A stretch of 64,000 nucleotides of DNA from Pegea sp. RAD2-039 (taxonomy: Eukaryota > Chordata > Thaliacea > Salpida > Salpidae), in the NCBI GenBank assembly GCA_034620365.1, contig JAQGEQ010000126.1:124001-188000 (forward strand), read 5' to 3'. The stretch's first letter is position 1. The number at the start of each line of letters is the position of its first letter. The position numbers and the translations under genes are program-made. Positions 35,360 through 50,100 of the stretch are shown in pieces. The notes below the pieces were generated by a model. It did not search any database. It was not told where the DNA came from and saw nothing but the letters and a program-made list of their open reading frames with translations.

Positions 35360-38178
35360 AAATCTACAAAAATTTTTATCTAGATCAATCTATCAAATCA
35401 GAGAAGACATCATCAAACTTGCTTCTCATCATCAATATTCTAGTTTATGATTGGCTGTTGAACTGAAACTTTTTTAAAGATCTCTAATGCACTTAATGAC
35501 GTCATCAAACTTAGAATTTAAACTGACCAATGAGTTTGTTGGATTTAAATTTGAGTGGATTAGATAACAAAATGTTTAACAACTTTAATACAGTTGAGGT
35601 GCTTCTGTAGTGAAATGCAGAAATGCATTTAGAATTAATCGATTATTTAAGCTTTAAGTAAGACAAATCTATCTGAGTATAATTCTAATCATTTACATTA
35701 ATTTGTTTGATAACTAATTGCCAAATATTTTTTCTTGATTAAAAAAAAACTAATAATTTTTCACAAAACTCTAAAAATGTTTTAATTCCAATAATAGTTG
35801 AATTAAAATATCTTTATTTTGTGAATAATTTATCTAATATTGGATCTTTTCAAAATGTTAAAACTATGCTTTCTTGAGAGATGAATTTGTTCCTAAAATC
35901 GATTATTTTCTCGATAGAACAATTTTTTATCAGTGTTAAACAGTCAGCAAAATTAATTTAGTTAATTTATGGTGGGTAGGAGTTTTCAGTCAGATCAAAG
36001 AAAGCCTTTCAAGCCTCTTTATTAGCTTTTCTTCATAAAGTATTCATTCTAAAATTAATTTTAGTTAATTTAAGAACGGTTCAACTTTGTAAATTCTGAA
36101 TTTTAGAATAAAATAGTTTTGTCATTGGAAAATATTATACATGTTTATAAATGAAAGTGGAGAAATATCGATTAATTCTAATTAAATAATTTCTTTGTAT
36201 TCAGCAAAAACTATACTATTCTCAGATATTTATTCATTTAAAAGGTTCATATAATCACTCAATTTCAAAAAACTCCAAATATATTCATTTTAAAAGCATT
36301 AAAAATTACTCAATTGCTAAAATTCTGCAAAATTTTCCACATCTCTTTAAGACCATCGTCGAATAAGTGTCGAGCAACATGACTTATGAGTTCAAGTCTT
36401 TTCTAACCACTTTTTTTACACTGCAAGCTTTCTAGAAGCGCTAAGCCTATATGATGCCTTAGCGTTTACAGTTTATTAAATTTGTATTGATTCAACTCGA
36501 ACAGCTATTGGCTCTCTGTAACCACGTGACTACAGGCGGTTTGAGACTTATATGATTTTCTTGTCTTGCTTAAATGTCTTGATGTAAACAACTGTAGCAG
36601 CAAATGAAGAATTTTAGATTAGTGATTTCGAATGACGCTTTGATATCAGCAGATTGTTTTGAGAATTTATTTATACTTTTAGTGAATTAATTGATTGATG
36701 GAGATTTGAAGTTGTTATTTTCTAAAGATGAGTTTTTGAACTTTCCTTCATATCTTATTCTAAAGATATTTTTATTCTTAAAGCCAGGTTTCAAATCTTC
36801 TTTTTCAACCAACTTATCACACTAATGGAAGCTTCCAATCTTCATTTTACCTTTCTACCTTTTTTCACTTTTTCATTTGCACCCGAACACAAAATATCTT
36901 ACCTCGGTGACAAGTAAACGTCTGTTGAGGTGTTCAGACGTGTTATAAAAGGTCTTCACTCATAAAAAAGCTTAAAATCGTTTTATTTTTACAATTTAGG
37001 TAAGGCTAAACCTTAATCTTAATTTGATATTATAATTTGAGCTCAAAGATTGAAATCACTTTTTATTTATATTTCTTTAGCAGCTAAGAAGTTTTTTTAA
37101 ACATTTTTTAACCTTTTATGGAATCTTAATCATTTCAAAGATATTTTTATTCAAGTTTTGTCTAAACTAGTTAGATTTGGTTAGACTAACTTGTGAACTA
37201 GTTGTAAGTGAATTATAGATGTTGAGACTTGTTAAGTTAATTATTTATCTATTTGAACTTGTTACTTTTTACAACGATTTTCTAAATTTCTAACTTTATC
37301 TAAAACTTTAAAATGACTAAATGAAGGTTTTATTGATAGTAAGTATTAACTATGCTGACTTAAGCTGTTTAAAACTCACGCGACATATTTTAGATAATTT
37401 TTTTAAAGCCACATGAAAAGTTTATTTATTTTAAAACTTTTTACTTTCAATACTGAATTCAAAATATAAATTAAAGGGAATAATTTAATTACTTAAATTA
37501 TTAATTTTTATTTTTAGTTATTTCTTATGATTTCTACCTTAAAAAGTAGAAACTTTACAGGCATACTTAACTAGAAAATCTTTCACATAAAGATTCTCTA
37601 AAAATCGTTTTATAAAACTTAAAATATTTTCATGAAAACTTGTTTTAATATACAAGAGTTGAAGCAATTCCAACCACTGATAGATGAAATAGGTGTAAAT
37701 ATCAAGTTTAAACTTATTAAATCCTGGCCTTTTAATGTACTACAGTCAATGATGTTATAACACAGTAATTACTGAAGTAATCTCATTAACTTTTTCGAGT
37801 CTTTTCTTAAAAGCAATAAAGTCACATAGAAACTATGATTGAAGTTTACAACAAAATATCTGAGTATCAATCTTTTAAAGCCAATAATCTTTTAATTACC
37901 ACAATTCCGTATCATAGTCGAATTTAACCGCTGACTACAATTTGCAAATGATTTGACTTTATTTCAAAATATTTAGTTAAGCCCATTTATATGAGATAGA
38001 ACAAGATAACTTGCCAATTCTAATAAAAAAAAATCTCTCATTAAAAAAAAGTCGAATATTTTCAATGCGAGCATTCGACTAAATTCAAAATATTAGTTTT
38101 ATAAACATTCGAAATTCTATTTATCTTTAATTTGACTTCAAATTATTCATTATTGAAACTAATTTGTGTTTTTTGCAG
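35360..38178. other. Intergenic / upstream region of the Turtle-like gene
   Basis: AT-rich. It contains TGACGTCA near 35498, an ATTGG plus CACGTG island near 36505-36528, and a TATA-containing spot at 36918-36951. The signal-peptide exon of the next gene is preceded by a strong acceptor (TTTTTTGCAG ending at 38178). One or more 5' leader exons should therefore lie in this interval. Confidence 0.45.
36918..36951 (+). promoter_or_regulatory. Candidate promoter of the Turtle-like gene
   Basis: An inverted repeat ACGTCTG (36918-36924) / CAGACGT (36935-36941) lies immediately upstream of TATAAAAG (36944-36951). The position, ~1.2 kb before the acceptor of the signal-peptide exon, fits a spliced leader exon. 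The link is positional only. Confidence 0.35.
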
Positions 38179-38199
38179 ATTTCAAATTGTATTTACAAT

Positions 38200-41100
38200 A
38201 TGTTGAAATTTTTCCTAACTCTGCTTATCATTCTCCTGATGTCTGGAGGCGTCGACAGCACTGGTAAGCTATTCTCTGTCATACTATTTAGAATCAAAGA
38301 ATTGATTGAACTAAATGCTGATGATATTCTTCATGTCGTATTCTTCATCCTATCTACTTTGTCAACATATAATGCTTGTAAATTATGCATAAAGTTTGTG
38401 TTCTGTTTTCTAAATGAAATTTCCGCTGTGGTTAGCTGTCTAGTGCATTACTGAGTTGATGAATTTTCACTACAAATCTTAAAGAAAGTATAAATACTAA
38501 AAGTTAAAGAATGAAATATCAGAAAATAAATCCATAATGTTTAAATCTAGACTCTAATAGATATTCACGAATAAAATTCCAAGTGAATAAACAGAAATAT
38601 AAACTTCTTGTTATTAAAAACTACTATTTCAATCATATAATCTCACAAACTATTTTGGATGTCAGATAAGAGGAAGATTTTAGAAATCTATAGTGATGAG
38701 AAAACCAATCAATAAAAACTTTTATTTTCTTACATTTGATTCTTATTCAAGTTATGATCTACAATAGAAGATTTAGCTTTAAGAAAACTATTTCAATATT
38801 TTCTTAAATAGTTAATTTGTATCATCTAAAGACAAATTGTACTCTGACATTTTTGCACATGCACTTGTAATTGCTTTTTACCAATTATTTAGAATGAATA
38901 ATTCACGAGAAAAAAATCAATTTTTAAAATGTTCGGACTTTAACAAACTGTTATTACTATAAAAAATTAAAAATAGAAATGCTTGAAATCTATTAGATCA
39001 AGTTAGTTAAATGATTTTGTAAATTTCATGTCTTCGACATTTGATTTAAAAGTTTATGATTTGAAAACTTTTCAAAAAAAATTCAAACCATATTTATCAT
39101 AAATAAAGAACAACATTTTTAATCCATATAAATTTTATTTACACAAAATATGAATAAAATCTTTGCTACGAAAAGGTTTTGTAGATTTATCTAACTTAAA
39201 GGGTTGATCTGTCTGTGAAGATGGCATTTTAGAAAAGAGAAATTCCATTTTGGTTGGAATTTATTCAAAAAGGTAAGATTGCAAAGAAACTGGCGTTTGT
39301 CAGATGAGGTAGAGAATGCAAGACGTTTTTCTGGCTGAAAGCACCAAAGGTCAACAACTTTTCAATTTATCATTGAGCTCAGTTCAAATGGAAGTAATGG
39401 AAGTTTTCTTTTACCTCAAAATCGATTTGAAGCTTTATTAAAATGAATTTCGTCCACAAACATCTTGTCCTTGTCAAAAAGTAAAAGATTTGTCGACTTT
39501 TTTCAAAAATTTTTTATGTTTTGTAACAAGTCAATATTTGCCGCTATTATTACTGAATCTAAGAAGTTTAAATGACTTCAAGATAGTAAGAAACACTGTG
39601 AAAAATTTTTTTCGTTTTCATATCAATACTACAAGGTGAAAGCAATACGAATAATCAAAACACAAATTCTTAAACTATAAACTTGATTAAAGATCTATTT
39701 ACTAATTATGATTCAAACAACATCTCGAAAACCCTTAATTGAAAAACATTATTTGAAGCAACTTGATATCATCTTAGAAAATGTTAGATGTAAAAGTGTT
39801 CAGATTTAGTGAAAGCTTTCAAAAACTTTTCAGATAGTCTCATATAGAGAATTGAATTGAAAATATGTTCAGTTGCATTCTTGCTGTCGGGAAAAGTTTT
39901 TACATTTTTTCACTGCCATAAAAGCAAATGTTTTTCTAAGCTTTCAAGTGAACCAATTGGGAGTTTTAACTCATTACAGAAAGCCAGAGCTGTTTGAAAA
40001 TCTGAGGTTCATCTACCATCTGATTATTTCAACGTTTTCAGCGCTTACTATTAGCAGCACTAATAAATTCATCCATAAATGGGAAGCTAGTAAAAGCACC
40101 TCTGAGCTTTTATCGAGTTTTAGACAGCTTTATCACCAGATGTATTTTAAGAGGATATTTTTCTCAATATTTCACGTTTTCACTTCACTTGTAGAAAGTA
40201 AATGTTATGTTTTGTTACATTTAATTTTTTCGTTAAATTTTAATTCTTAGAAACTTAAGTCAAAGTTTCGAATGTTTTTGAATAAGATTTGAATTTATAT
40301 AAAAAGGAAGTATTTTTGCATAAATAATCCATAATTAGTAAAAACATATATTTATATAAAAATGAGTTGCACGCAACAGAGTATGTTTAAAAAAACAAGA
40401 AAATGATTCGACTTGAGTCAACCAAAAAATAATCTGGGAATAAATTCAAATCAGTTTACATTTTTATACTACTTTTAAATTAGGTGATACAGAAAGCACT
40501 AAATCAGAAATATAATAAATAATAGATAAATGAATAAAGCTGAATAGAATTGTTTGGATTTAAATAAAGATTATAATATACATTAAGATACGGTTTCCAT
40601 TTTTTATTACTTTTGTAAGTTTTTGTTACAAATGTTTATTTAACTTCTTTTATGGATGATTCTTCGATTTATGACAACTTTTTAAAGAAAATCAAGTTTA
40701 GATTTTTTCAAGTGCTAGCAACATTTAAAAAACTTTAATGTTTAGAAACAGTCACAAACTTTTTCAGATCTGACTGAATTATTTTCTTAAGTAATTGTTA
40801 TGTTATGGATTAATTATTTATTACAATAAATGCGAAGGACACACATTCTTACTAACACACCTTCTCACAAAAGTTATGGATTAGTTTGATGAAAACTATT
40901 AGAACATAACTTTTAGAATTTTGAAAAGGTTAAAAAATGTTGTCTCTTGTTTTAGATGCTTTATATTAGGTTAACAAAAATAGATTATTAGAAACTTATA
41001 CGTTATAAAGTGAAGTTACCAGCTTGAAATATTGGTTTCTGTTCTTAACAACATTAATTATAGTAATAAAATGCTGTTTAACAACTTTTCAAACAGCTTG

Positions 41101-44100
41101 AAGTATAAAACTTCTTATTAATTATTTTCTTTTAATTCTAAATTTTAATTTGTTTTATTTTTTACATTAAAACAATACTATGAAAAACTTGAACGACAAA
41201 ACCTTTTTTTCATTTTGTTCAATTATTTTGTGATTTAATTTGAATTTTTTTTTCAAATTGAGTTTTTTTAGCAATTATTTTTTGTGGGTAATTTTGTTTT
41301 GGAGAAAAATCAATATAAATTACAAATAAAACTTGAATCTGAAAAACAAATAGAACATTAAATGAAATTAGTTGATTTATTATTGAATTTAGTTTTTATT
41401 ACAAATTAATTTCTATGAAATTTTGGTTCAGCTTCTTTGTAGCTTATAGTTAGAAGTCGAGATATTATAATCCTATAATTTATTTCTAATATTTGAACCA
41501 AACCCTTTAAAAAACTGATTCTACGAATTTATTTTCGTAAAAAAAAATATCTTTTCTTGAAAATATTTTGTTTGATGTTTAATAAAAAACATAAAATTAA
41601 TTTGATAAAAAAGTTTTTTGGAAACAATAAATCAACATTAACATAAAAATTAGCTAATTTAAAAATTATTACAAAGACATATGATTGGTATGTTGCGGAA
41701 ACTCATTTGGATTATATAAAGATCAGCTGGTTATCTAGGATACTTTTCTAGAGAATTACTTCTTCGCCTGATTCATAACTCTTTCAGCTCTAACTCACAA
41801 AATTGCTTTTACTTCAGTTGTTGTTATGGAAGGCGACGAAGCCGAACTGTTTTGCGATCAAAACGAGTTTCTCAATTCGTCAAATATGATTCTGGAGTGG
41901 TCACGAACTAGTGATGGGATGCCGGACCTACAACGAATCAGTTCTGGTAAACCTACAGTTGTCCAGCAGTTTGAAGGTAAAAAAATCTTATTAAACTTTG
42001 TGTTTGAATATAAATGATGATTTTACGAGGTCTTTAAAGGTCGGATGAGCTTGAAGAGCAAAAATTCTATGGATTTGAGAATCAAAAACGTCACGATTGG
42101 AGACTCGACAACCTATTACTGTCGAGTTCGTGAATGGGGGTCAAAAGCTAGTCATATAAGTCACGTGACACTCGAAGTGTATGGTGAGTGCTTATTAGAG
42201 TGCAAATGATATTATTGAAACTTATGTTTGATGTAAAATTACTCACCATGAAAGTTAATCATAAGTTAGAAGTTCAATTCGAAAATATTTGATGTTGTGA
42301 GTTGTTGTGCTAAAAGTCGATAACATTTGGTTTAAGGAAGTACTTTGCATCTGTAAACATGTCAGATGCTTAAATCAATTTTTATTACATCCATTTCTTT
42401 GCTAATAAAAGTTTAGTGATTCGATGAAAATATGATAGAAATAAGACAAGACGCCGGTTGAAGCAAAAAAAGTAACAACAAAAAGCTCTCTTTTTAAACT
42501 TAACTGAAATTTAAAAATTTAAAAACTTTGAAGTTTATTTTCATTTTAATATCAACAAATGTACACTTAAAAATTATTAGTTCTAAAAAAGTTTTATTTT
42601 TTATTTTTTTATAAGAAAACTGTGAATCAAAAAATTGAGTTAATCATAAACTTGTAAGATTGACACACAATGTTTGAAAGCGTTGCAAAAAAGATGACTT
42701 TTTTTAGTTTAAGAGTCATTTCTTATAATCTTAAATGAAATCTTCAATTTGTCTTTTCGGATGCATAATATAAAGTTGTTTGGATTAATTTTCGATGATA
42801 TGAAGTTCAAAACAAATAAAAATACCATTTTAAGATTAACAACCTCAATAAAACATTTCTTAATGTGCTAGAAGCTGATAAAATGTTGATGAAGCTAAAC
42901 AGATAAACATCATTTTTTAAATCCTAAATATTTCACTAACTTTTAAACCAAAATAATTTATTATTCGAGTAGTTATACATCTTTATATTCACAATGAATC
43001 TCAGTGGTCCTAATAAAGTATACAAATATTTAGTTATCAATTAGAAGCTAATGATAAAATTATTAACAACTACTTTTCAATTTATGCTGTTAAATATTTT
43101 TTATAAATTTTTTGCAAAATAATTTTGAATTTATTAATTTATGTATCTTTGTAATACTGTTATACAATATTGTGTAACTAGAAATGGAAAAAATATTTTT
43201 AGAAAGAGTACAATATGAAATAGTAGATATTATTTTAACTTTACAATTATTAATATCTATAACTTTGCAAAAACTGTTTACAGATGAAAAAAAAGAAATT
43301 TTTTAAAGTATATCTTTTGTAAGAAATTTTCTTTAAAAAGTAGATAAAAATTGAAGCCCAATTTATACTTAGCTGATGTTTTCTTAACAAAAATTACATT
43401 TAATTCTTGAAAGTATATTTGTAGAACATTATCTTAAAAACATGTTGTCAGTAAACAGAAGGATATTTTTACTGGGTGACATCCTTTGCTTGAAAACAAA
43501 TATTTCATTCTGACAGGTGCTTTTTGTGTTTGATAAATATTGTGAGGTTTGATAAGATGCTTTTAAAGTTGAGGTTAAAAGCTAATTAAAGTATTTTAAA
43601 AACTCTATTACTTTACAAAGTAATTTCAACTATAATGTCTAACCGAAATAAGCATAATTACTAATGTGCCTGATAATAATAATTATTTTTTAAATATTTC
43701 AAACTGAAAGTTTGGATTTGTAATAAGCTTATTGACTTTTATACCCAACCACCAAGTGAAACTTTGAAGCCAATTTTTTGAATTCAAAACTTAATTTTAT
43801 ACTAAATTAACAAAATCAAAACTATTTATCAAATTATTAAAATAATATTCATATAAGAAGTGAAGAATAGATCATCTAAAACAGTTTTTTGTTGCCGCAA
43901 AGAAATTGTAATTTTGAATCATTATGTTCACTGCTTTATTTACAAGAAGTCTATGATCTTCAAAAGACAAATAAAGTCAAATATTTATTAATAACCTTTG
44001 TTATTTTTATTACACTCAGAATTATAATCAAAAATCTTCATTTAAATTAAAGTTTTAACAATTTAAATTAATAAAAAAGTTTATTACTTCAGCATTTCTT

Positions 44101-47100
44101 AAAATTTTGTAGTTCTAAACCTTCTATGATTATAAAAATTTTAGTTTTCGTTATTATCTTAAGAACAGATAAACCGTCCCCCTAATAAAGATTATTTAAC
44201 TTTAATATTTAGTTGAATTTTCAATTGCTATCATACAGTCATAAAAACCATTTTTGCTGTTTGGGTAAAACTAGAAGCAAACTTTGCTGCAACAAGCTCT
44301 TTCCTATATTGAAAGCCCCTTTTTTCTGATTCTCCTCAAACTGATTTTGACAACCAACAAGTAGTAAACTCAATTATAAACTCAAAATTTTTAGAAAGAT
44401 TTTAGTTTCTCTATCACATTTATTTAGTTCTAACTTGTAAATTAAGCAGAATTGTTATGCTTTAAGATGTTAAAATATTATCTTTGATAAGAAATATTGT
44501 AACTGACTTTTGAGGCTTATTTCAAAAACAAAGATATTAAAAGATGGTAAATAAAAGGCAGAAAATTGTTTAATTTTTATTTGGTGAGTTGTGTATAGAA
44601 ATCTGGCTTTGAAAATTGATAATATTGTCTATCAAGGAGTCCAAACTAGGGTTTTAAATCTTTTTCTTCAAATTACTGACCTAAATTTGTACTAACAATA
44701 TGGTTTTTGTTAATGGGACTTAAAACGTCCAATTGAAAGCTTTCCTAATCCTTTACTAAAACATAAAATAAAGAATTTTACGAAACAAGTATTTAAATTT
44801 GAGTTAAAAATAAAGAGCTAAAAATCAAGTAATAGTTTGTTATTTGAAGTAAGATGTTTCCAGTTAATTGAATGACGTTTTGGGGAAAAAACTTTAAGTT
44901 GAAACTTGACTTCAAAAATTCTCACCACAAGAAATGCTGAAATTTTTTTGAAAGGTTATTTTTGTAAGAAAGGTAAAAAAACAGTTTATAACTATTTCTT
45001 TTTTTTAGTTATAAAAATTTTTTTCACGTAGACCTAAATAATATTCTTTTTGCTAATGAAAATTAAAAAATAGCGAAAGTAAACATAAAAATATATGTTA
45101 TAAGCCAGCATAATTGAAAAAATTAAAAATCACTTCTTTCAGTGACAGTTTTTTTCATTTTTTACAGTAATTGAAATTTAATTTTAAATATTTTTTCAAC
45201 CGCTAGAAAGCAGCAAAGCGTTGCTTAAAAACAAAATCTAATAAACTAATAACCTTTCTAATGATAACCTTGGCTATCATTATTAAAGATAATTTTTGGT
45301 TAATAGAAAGGAATTATTTTCAATCCTATTAAAAACTATTTATAGAATGGTTGATTAGATCAGCAAAAAGATATTGGAACCTCTTCTAAGATTTGCTAAC
45401 TAAAGAAGCTGAGATTTTTTAGGCGTCAATTGATTAAGAGATTACTCATAAAATTTGGCTGGCAAACTGTAATTTATGATTTAATTAATATTTAAAATTT
45501 TCAGGTTTCTCTCAAAAAAGCTTCTAATTAAGTTGGTGAAGCTTCCTGATACTTTTCATGTATTGCTATTTTAAACAACAAATTAGTCAGACATCTTGAA
45601 TTAGAGCATAAAATCCTGTCTTTGCCAATTCTAATTTCAAACAAACTTATAAATATTGTTGACTTGTGGAATTTCAATTTAATTAGAAAAACTGTTCCAA
45701 GCTGAAACCGAAAATAAGCAACTAATGAAAGATAAAATAAATTATATTATTAAAAACGTTTTCTAAAAGACCTAAATAAATAAATAAACAAGATAATTAA
45801 TTTAAAAAGCTAACTAATAATAAAGTTGATTTCTAAGAAAAAACATCAACAAAAAACGATAGATTGTCATTCAAACTTATACTAATAATACACAAGTAAA
45901 GAAAGCTTAATTAAATTTAAATCAATAATTTTGTCATACTAAAATCAATTGTAATATATAGATTATTTCAAACAGTTTGTTTTTTTAGAAGAAAATATTA
46001 AATTCAAGAAAATTATGATTTCTTACAAATGTCAACTTTCTTTATCTATAAAACGTTTTTTTAATGTTCCTAGGCTTTAAAATTATTTAATAAAAAAATG
46101 ATTCAAATACTAGATGGCAAAAAAAATCTGTTTGTAGTTTAAATAGTTTAGATACTCAACAATTAAATTAATATCTTTTAGCTTTTTATATAAATAAACC
46201 TTTTATTACAAATATTTCACATAAATTTTCTTATAATTATTTTAATCTAAATAAATTTTAATCCAATAAAAAATCAAATTTAAATCGTCAGCAAATAAAC
46301 AAATTTTACTTTCTTTTTATTATCTGAATAGTTTGCAAAACCAAACACAAGGCCTCAACAAAAATAAATGCAAGTTGTAAACTATAGTATAAATAATTTA
46401 ACATTAGCTGCGATAAAACATTTGTTAATTATTCAAAATTAGCTTAAATGTAATTTACTAAGATCCCCATAATATCATTATCTACAAAACTCTTTCTAAT
46501 CCGGAGCAGTCTGAAAATATACAAGTTTCGACAACGTCCAATCACTGTGGTAATTACATAATCTCTAATTCATTTAAAAGATAAATACATAAACTGATTT
46601 TAAGTTTTTGTGTAGCGCAAGTATTCTGTAAAAATCTTTTAATAGCAAACAAGATTTTGTTAAATTAGAAAATTAAGCTTTGCAACAAAACAGAACTTCG
46701 GTTTGAAACTGCTTATGCAATAATAATGCAACTAAGTTTTAATACTCTCACAAAAGTGTTTGTGAGAAGCGCAAGAAAAAGAAGATGAACGTCACGATAA
46801 AATTGTGAACGAATAACGCAAAAAGTCGTTCAACCAACTCTACTAAGTTAGTTATTTAGAAGACATTAAGATCTAGTGAGACTTAAAGTACCTTTTAATT
46901 AGATTGAAAATTGTTTTTAATCTTGGTAAGGTTAATAATTAAAATATTGAATAAAATATATTATCAGCAGCTAACTATGATAATAATTATGCAGCTTCAG
47001 TAAAAGTTACTTTTATATAAAGTTCCGTTAGATTAATAGGAGTTGTTTCCTAATAGTCGATTATTAAATGGTTAGTATTGATTTTGGGGGAAGTACTTGA

Positions 47101-50100
47101 GTTTGATACAAATTCTTTGTTTCATTTTGGTGCTGTAAATAAAATCTTTATGAAATATCTTTATTATATATGAAAGATTATTTCATAAAATTAGCTAAAG
47201 TCATAAAAGATAAAGCAGAAACTGTATTTATCGAAAACTCAATTAAATCTAAAAATCTTATAAAAGATTCAAAGCGAAAAGAGAATTTATTAAATACTGA
47301 TTTTTTTATGCTAGATAGCAGAGAAACAGAATTGTTTTTTTGTTTTGTTTTTTCTGCCGAAACTTTTTCTGAAGATAAAACTTCTTCAAGTACTTTTGTA
47401 ACTTTCAACAAAACTAACTTTTTAATAATCATCAATTTTTTGAAATGCTTGTAAAAGATGACAAAAGAACAAACACGCCCAGCTAAGTTACATATCTGTC
47501 TGCTTCTTTCTATGATTGAGCTCTTCTTCACTGGGACCTCTTGCTCCCGACACCAACTAGGAGGTAGGTGAAAATTATGAATATCTCCAGAACAATTGTT
47601 TGCAGATTCTGTCACAGCATTGACCAAAATCTTTATTTTATTTTTCTATCTAATTTTTACTTTGATTTTTATATCGCTTCTATCAGTTTAAAGAGACGGG
47701 ATTCTTTATTATTCTCTCTACGGTTTCTGTGGACATCTTAAATCTTTTTAAATATTCTATACGATACTTATGTTTCTGTATGTTAAATGATTATCATTAA
47801 ATGATTATAAATGAAGTTATCATTAAGCAACTAACTTTCAAAAAAATTATTTTGAAACCATTTGGTAGAAAAATTAATTTACTTAAATCATAATTTTAGG
47901 ATATAAATAAACACTTTCTAACATTTGACTTGATTCGCTTTTGAAGACTATCGAATCTTCGATATATTCTCTTTGAAGCAGATTCAATTTTTTTAAAGAA
48001 TCATTTCAACAAACACAAAATATTGATTTCTAAACAACAACAAATTTTGCTTTATATGCCTTGAAAAATTTAAAAATAAATAATCTAAAAGTTTTAGATT
48101 TTAAAATGTTTATGAGCTACCCACTACTTGGTGCAATTAATAATTTACAAAATCTTTATTTATATTTAGTTTCGTCGGTAGCATAAAAGCAGAACAGATA
48201 AGTCAACAAATTTTACTTCATAATGAAATTACTTAAGCGCTAACTGTTCCAACTTTGATTTTTTATCGCATAACGATAGTTTTCTAATTTCAAATTCTCC
48301 TGTAAAAACTTTGTCCGTAAATATTTCTACACACCTAAGTCTGTTGGCAAAGTTTGATAAATTTATGCCAAAATTGGATTCTTAAATGTTATTATCATTT
48401 TTATTATTTTTCTTGACACTTTCAAACCTAAGTATTATTGATTATTGTATTTTGGTTGAAACTTAATTTTGGTTTTATTAGTGATTGAAAAATAAATTTA
48501 AATGCTTGAGTTAGTTTGATTTTATGACTAAATCAAACTTAGGGTTGTATGTTATCTTTAACCATAACTTTGATGAAAATCGTATAAAACTTAAAAATTG
48601 ATAATAACTCTAACGTTTGTTTAATAATTTTTCATTCAAACTAATTTAAAACTTTTTTAAACTACTGTTATACAAACACAACCCTTTTCAGTTTTTCATC
48701 GCCACAACCTTCTCAAATATCATGATTATAACCATAATTAGAAATAATAACATTAAATAATTAAAAATAATTTTTATCTCTTATTTTGTAAAAGTTTTAT
48801 GTTTACAAAACTATCATTTTTAATTGTTTAATATAACAAAACAATTTAAAGTTAAAACAATTTTGTTTCAAATTAATAACGTGCAAAAAATAATTCAGAA
48901 AACTATTTTGGCTTTTGTACAAAAAGGCTATGAATTGCAAATATAAGTTTTAAGCTTCATATCTCAGATTTACAACATTAGTTTTAAATTATTAAATTTA
49001 CAACAAAGAGGTACAAATAGCTAATCAGTAAGTAACTTAGAAAGTAGATTTAATGGTAAATAGAATTGAATTGTAAAAGGGTATTTTCTAAAAATTGTTT
49101 AGTCAGTATTCTACTTTTAAGGTTCGATGTTTGAATCAATAATTTCGTTGCAGAATTCAAGTTGATAGTGAATAACAAACTGCTAAACAATTTCTAATTA
49201 TAAAGTGTTACAGAATTTGTTAATTTTTTTTTGTTTATTTACTCAAATGCCATAAAAAAATTAGGTTTGAAACTTTAAAAAGTTTATACAAAAAACAAAA
49301 GCAAACAAAGACTTCTAAAGTTTAACTTTAGGCTAAAAGCTGAATAAAAATACAAAGGCTTTGTGTTAATATCGGCCAGTTATCTGTCAAAAGTTAATTA
49401 CATTTCTTTTCATTGCTTTTTTGTTTTTTTATTCTTTTGTTTAGAAAAATGAAATAAATAAAAAGAATTATTGAAATTTTTTCTTTCACAAACCTTTCAA
49501 AATTTTACAATCTGGTAAATAATTTCATTCATCGAATATTTGCTTTGTGAATTGAAGAATAGTTTGAAATTAAGTCCAGCATTTCGTTGCCAACTTGAGA
49601 TGTGATTATTCTTGTTGTTTAAAATGTCTGCTGAACTAGTTTTTGTGACTGAACATAACTTATAATTATTTAAACAGTTTATAGAAAGATTAAGGTATAC
49701 AAGTTTATGATTTATTTATTTAAAAGTAGCATTTGTTACATGAATATTTCAACTACAGACTTATGAGGGTAATTTCTTTAGTAATTAAAACTAAAAATAA
49801 CTCTTTTTTCTTTTAAGCCGGTTTTTGCACACAACAAATAAGCTTTCAACTTATTAACAGTAATTAAGATGCTAGTTTATAATTAGATAATTAAGTAAAA
49901 GTTATTAATAAATAAAAAGCTTATTAAAACATGCTGAATAAAAAATGGTTCCTTATACAAGACACAACTGATTAGAAAATTCCTAGATGATCACTTGATA
50001 ATATTCATACTAGAAAGCGTTATCATGTTGATAAATTATTTAAAACAAAACCCCATTAACCTGTCTAATAATATTAACTTATAAAAGAGTAGAAATAGAT

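Noticed and set aside
36370..36460. GTTCAAGTC, resembling a tRNA B-box
   Set aside because: No matching A-box or cloverleaf could be drawn upstream; no tRNA is supported anywhere in the window.
47178..47627. Minus-strand open frame of 149 codons
   Set aside because: No recognisable domain; low-complexity Lys/Ser/Phe composition typical of AT-rich chance frames. Its GC-rich part is better explained by a possible plus-strand signal-peptide exon.
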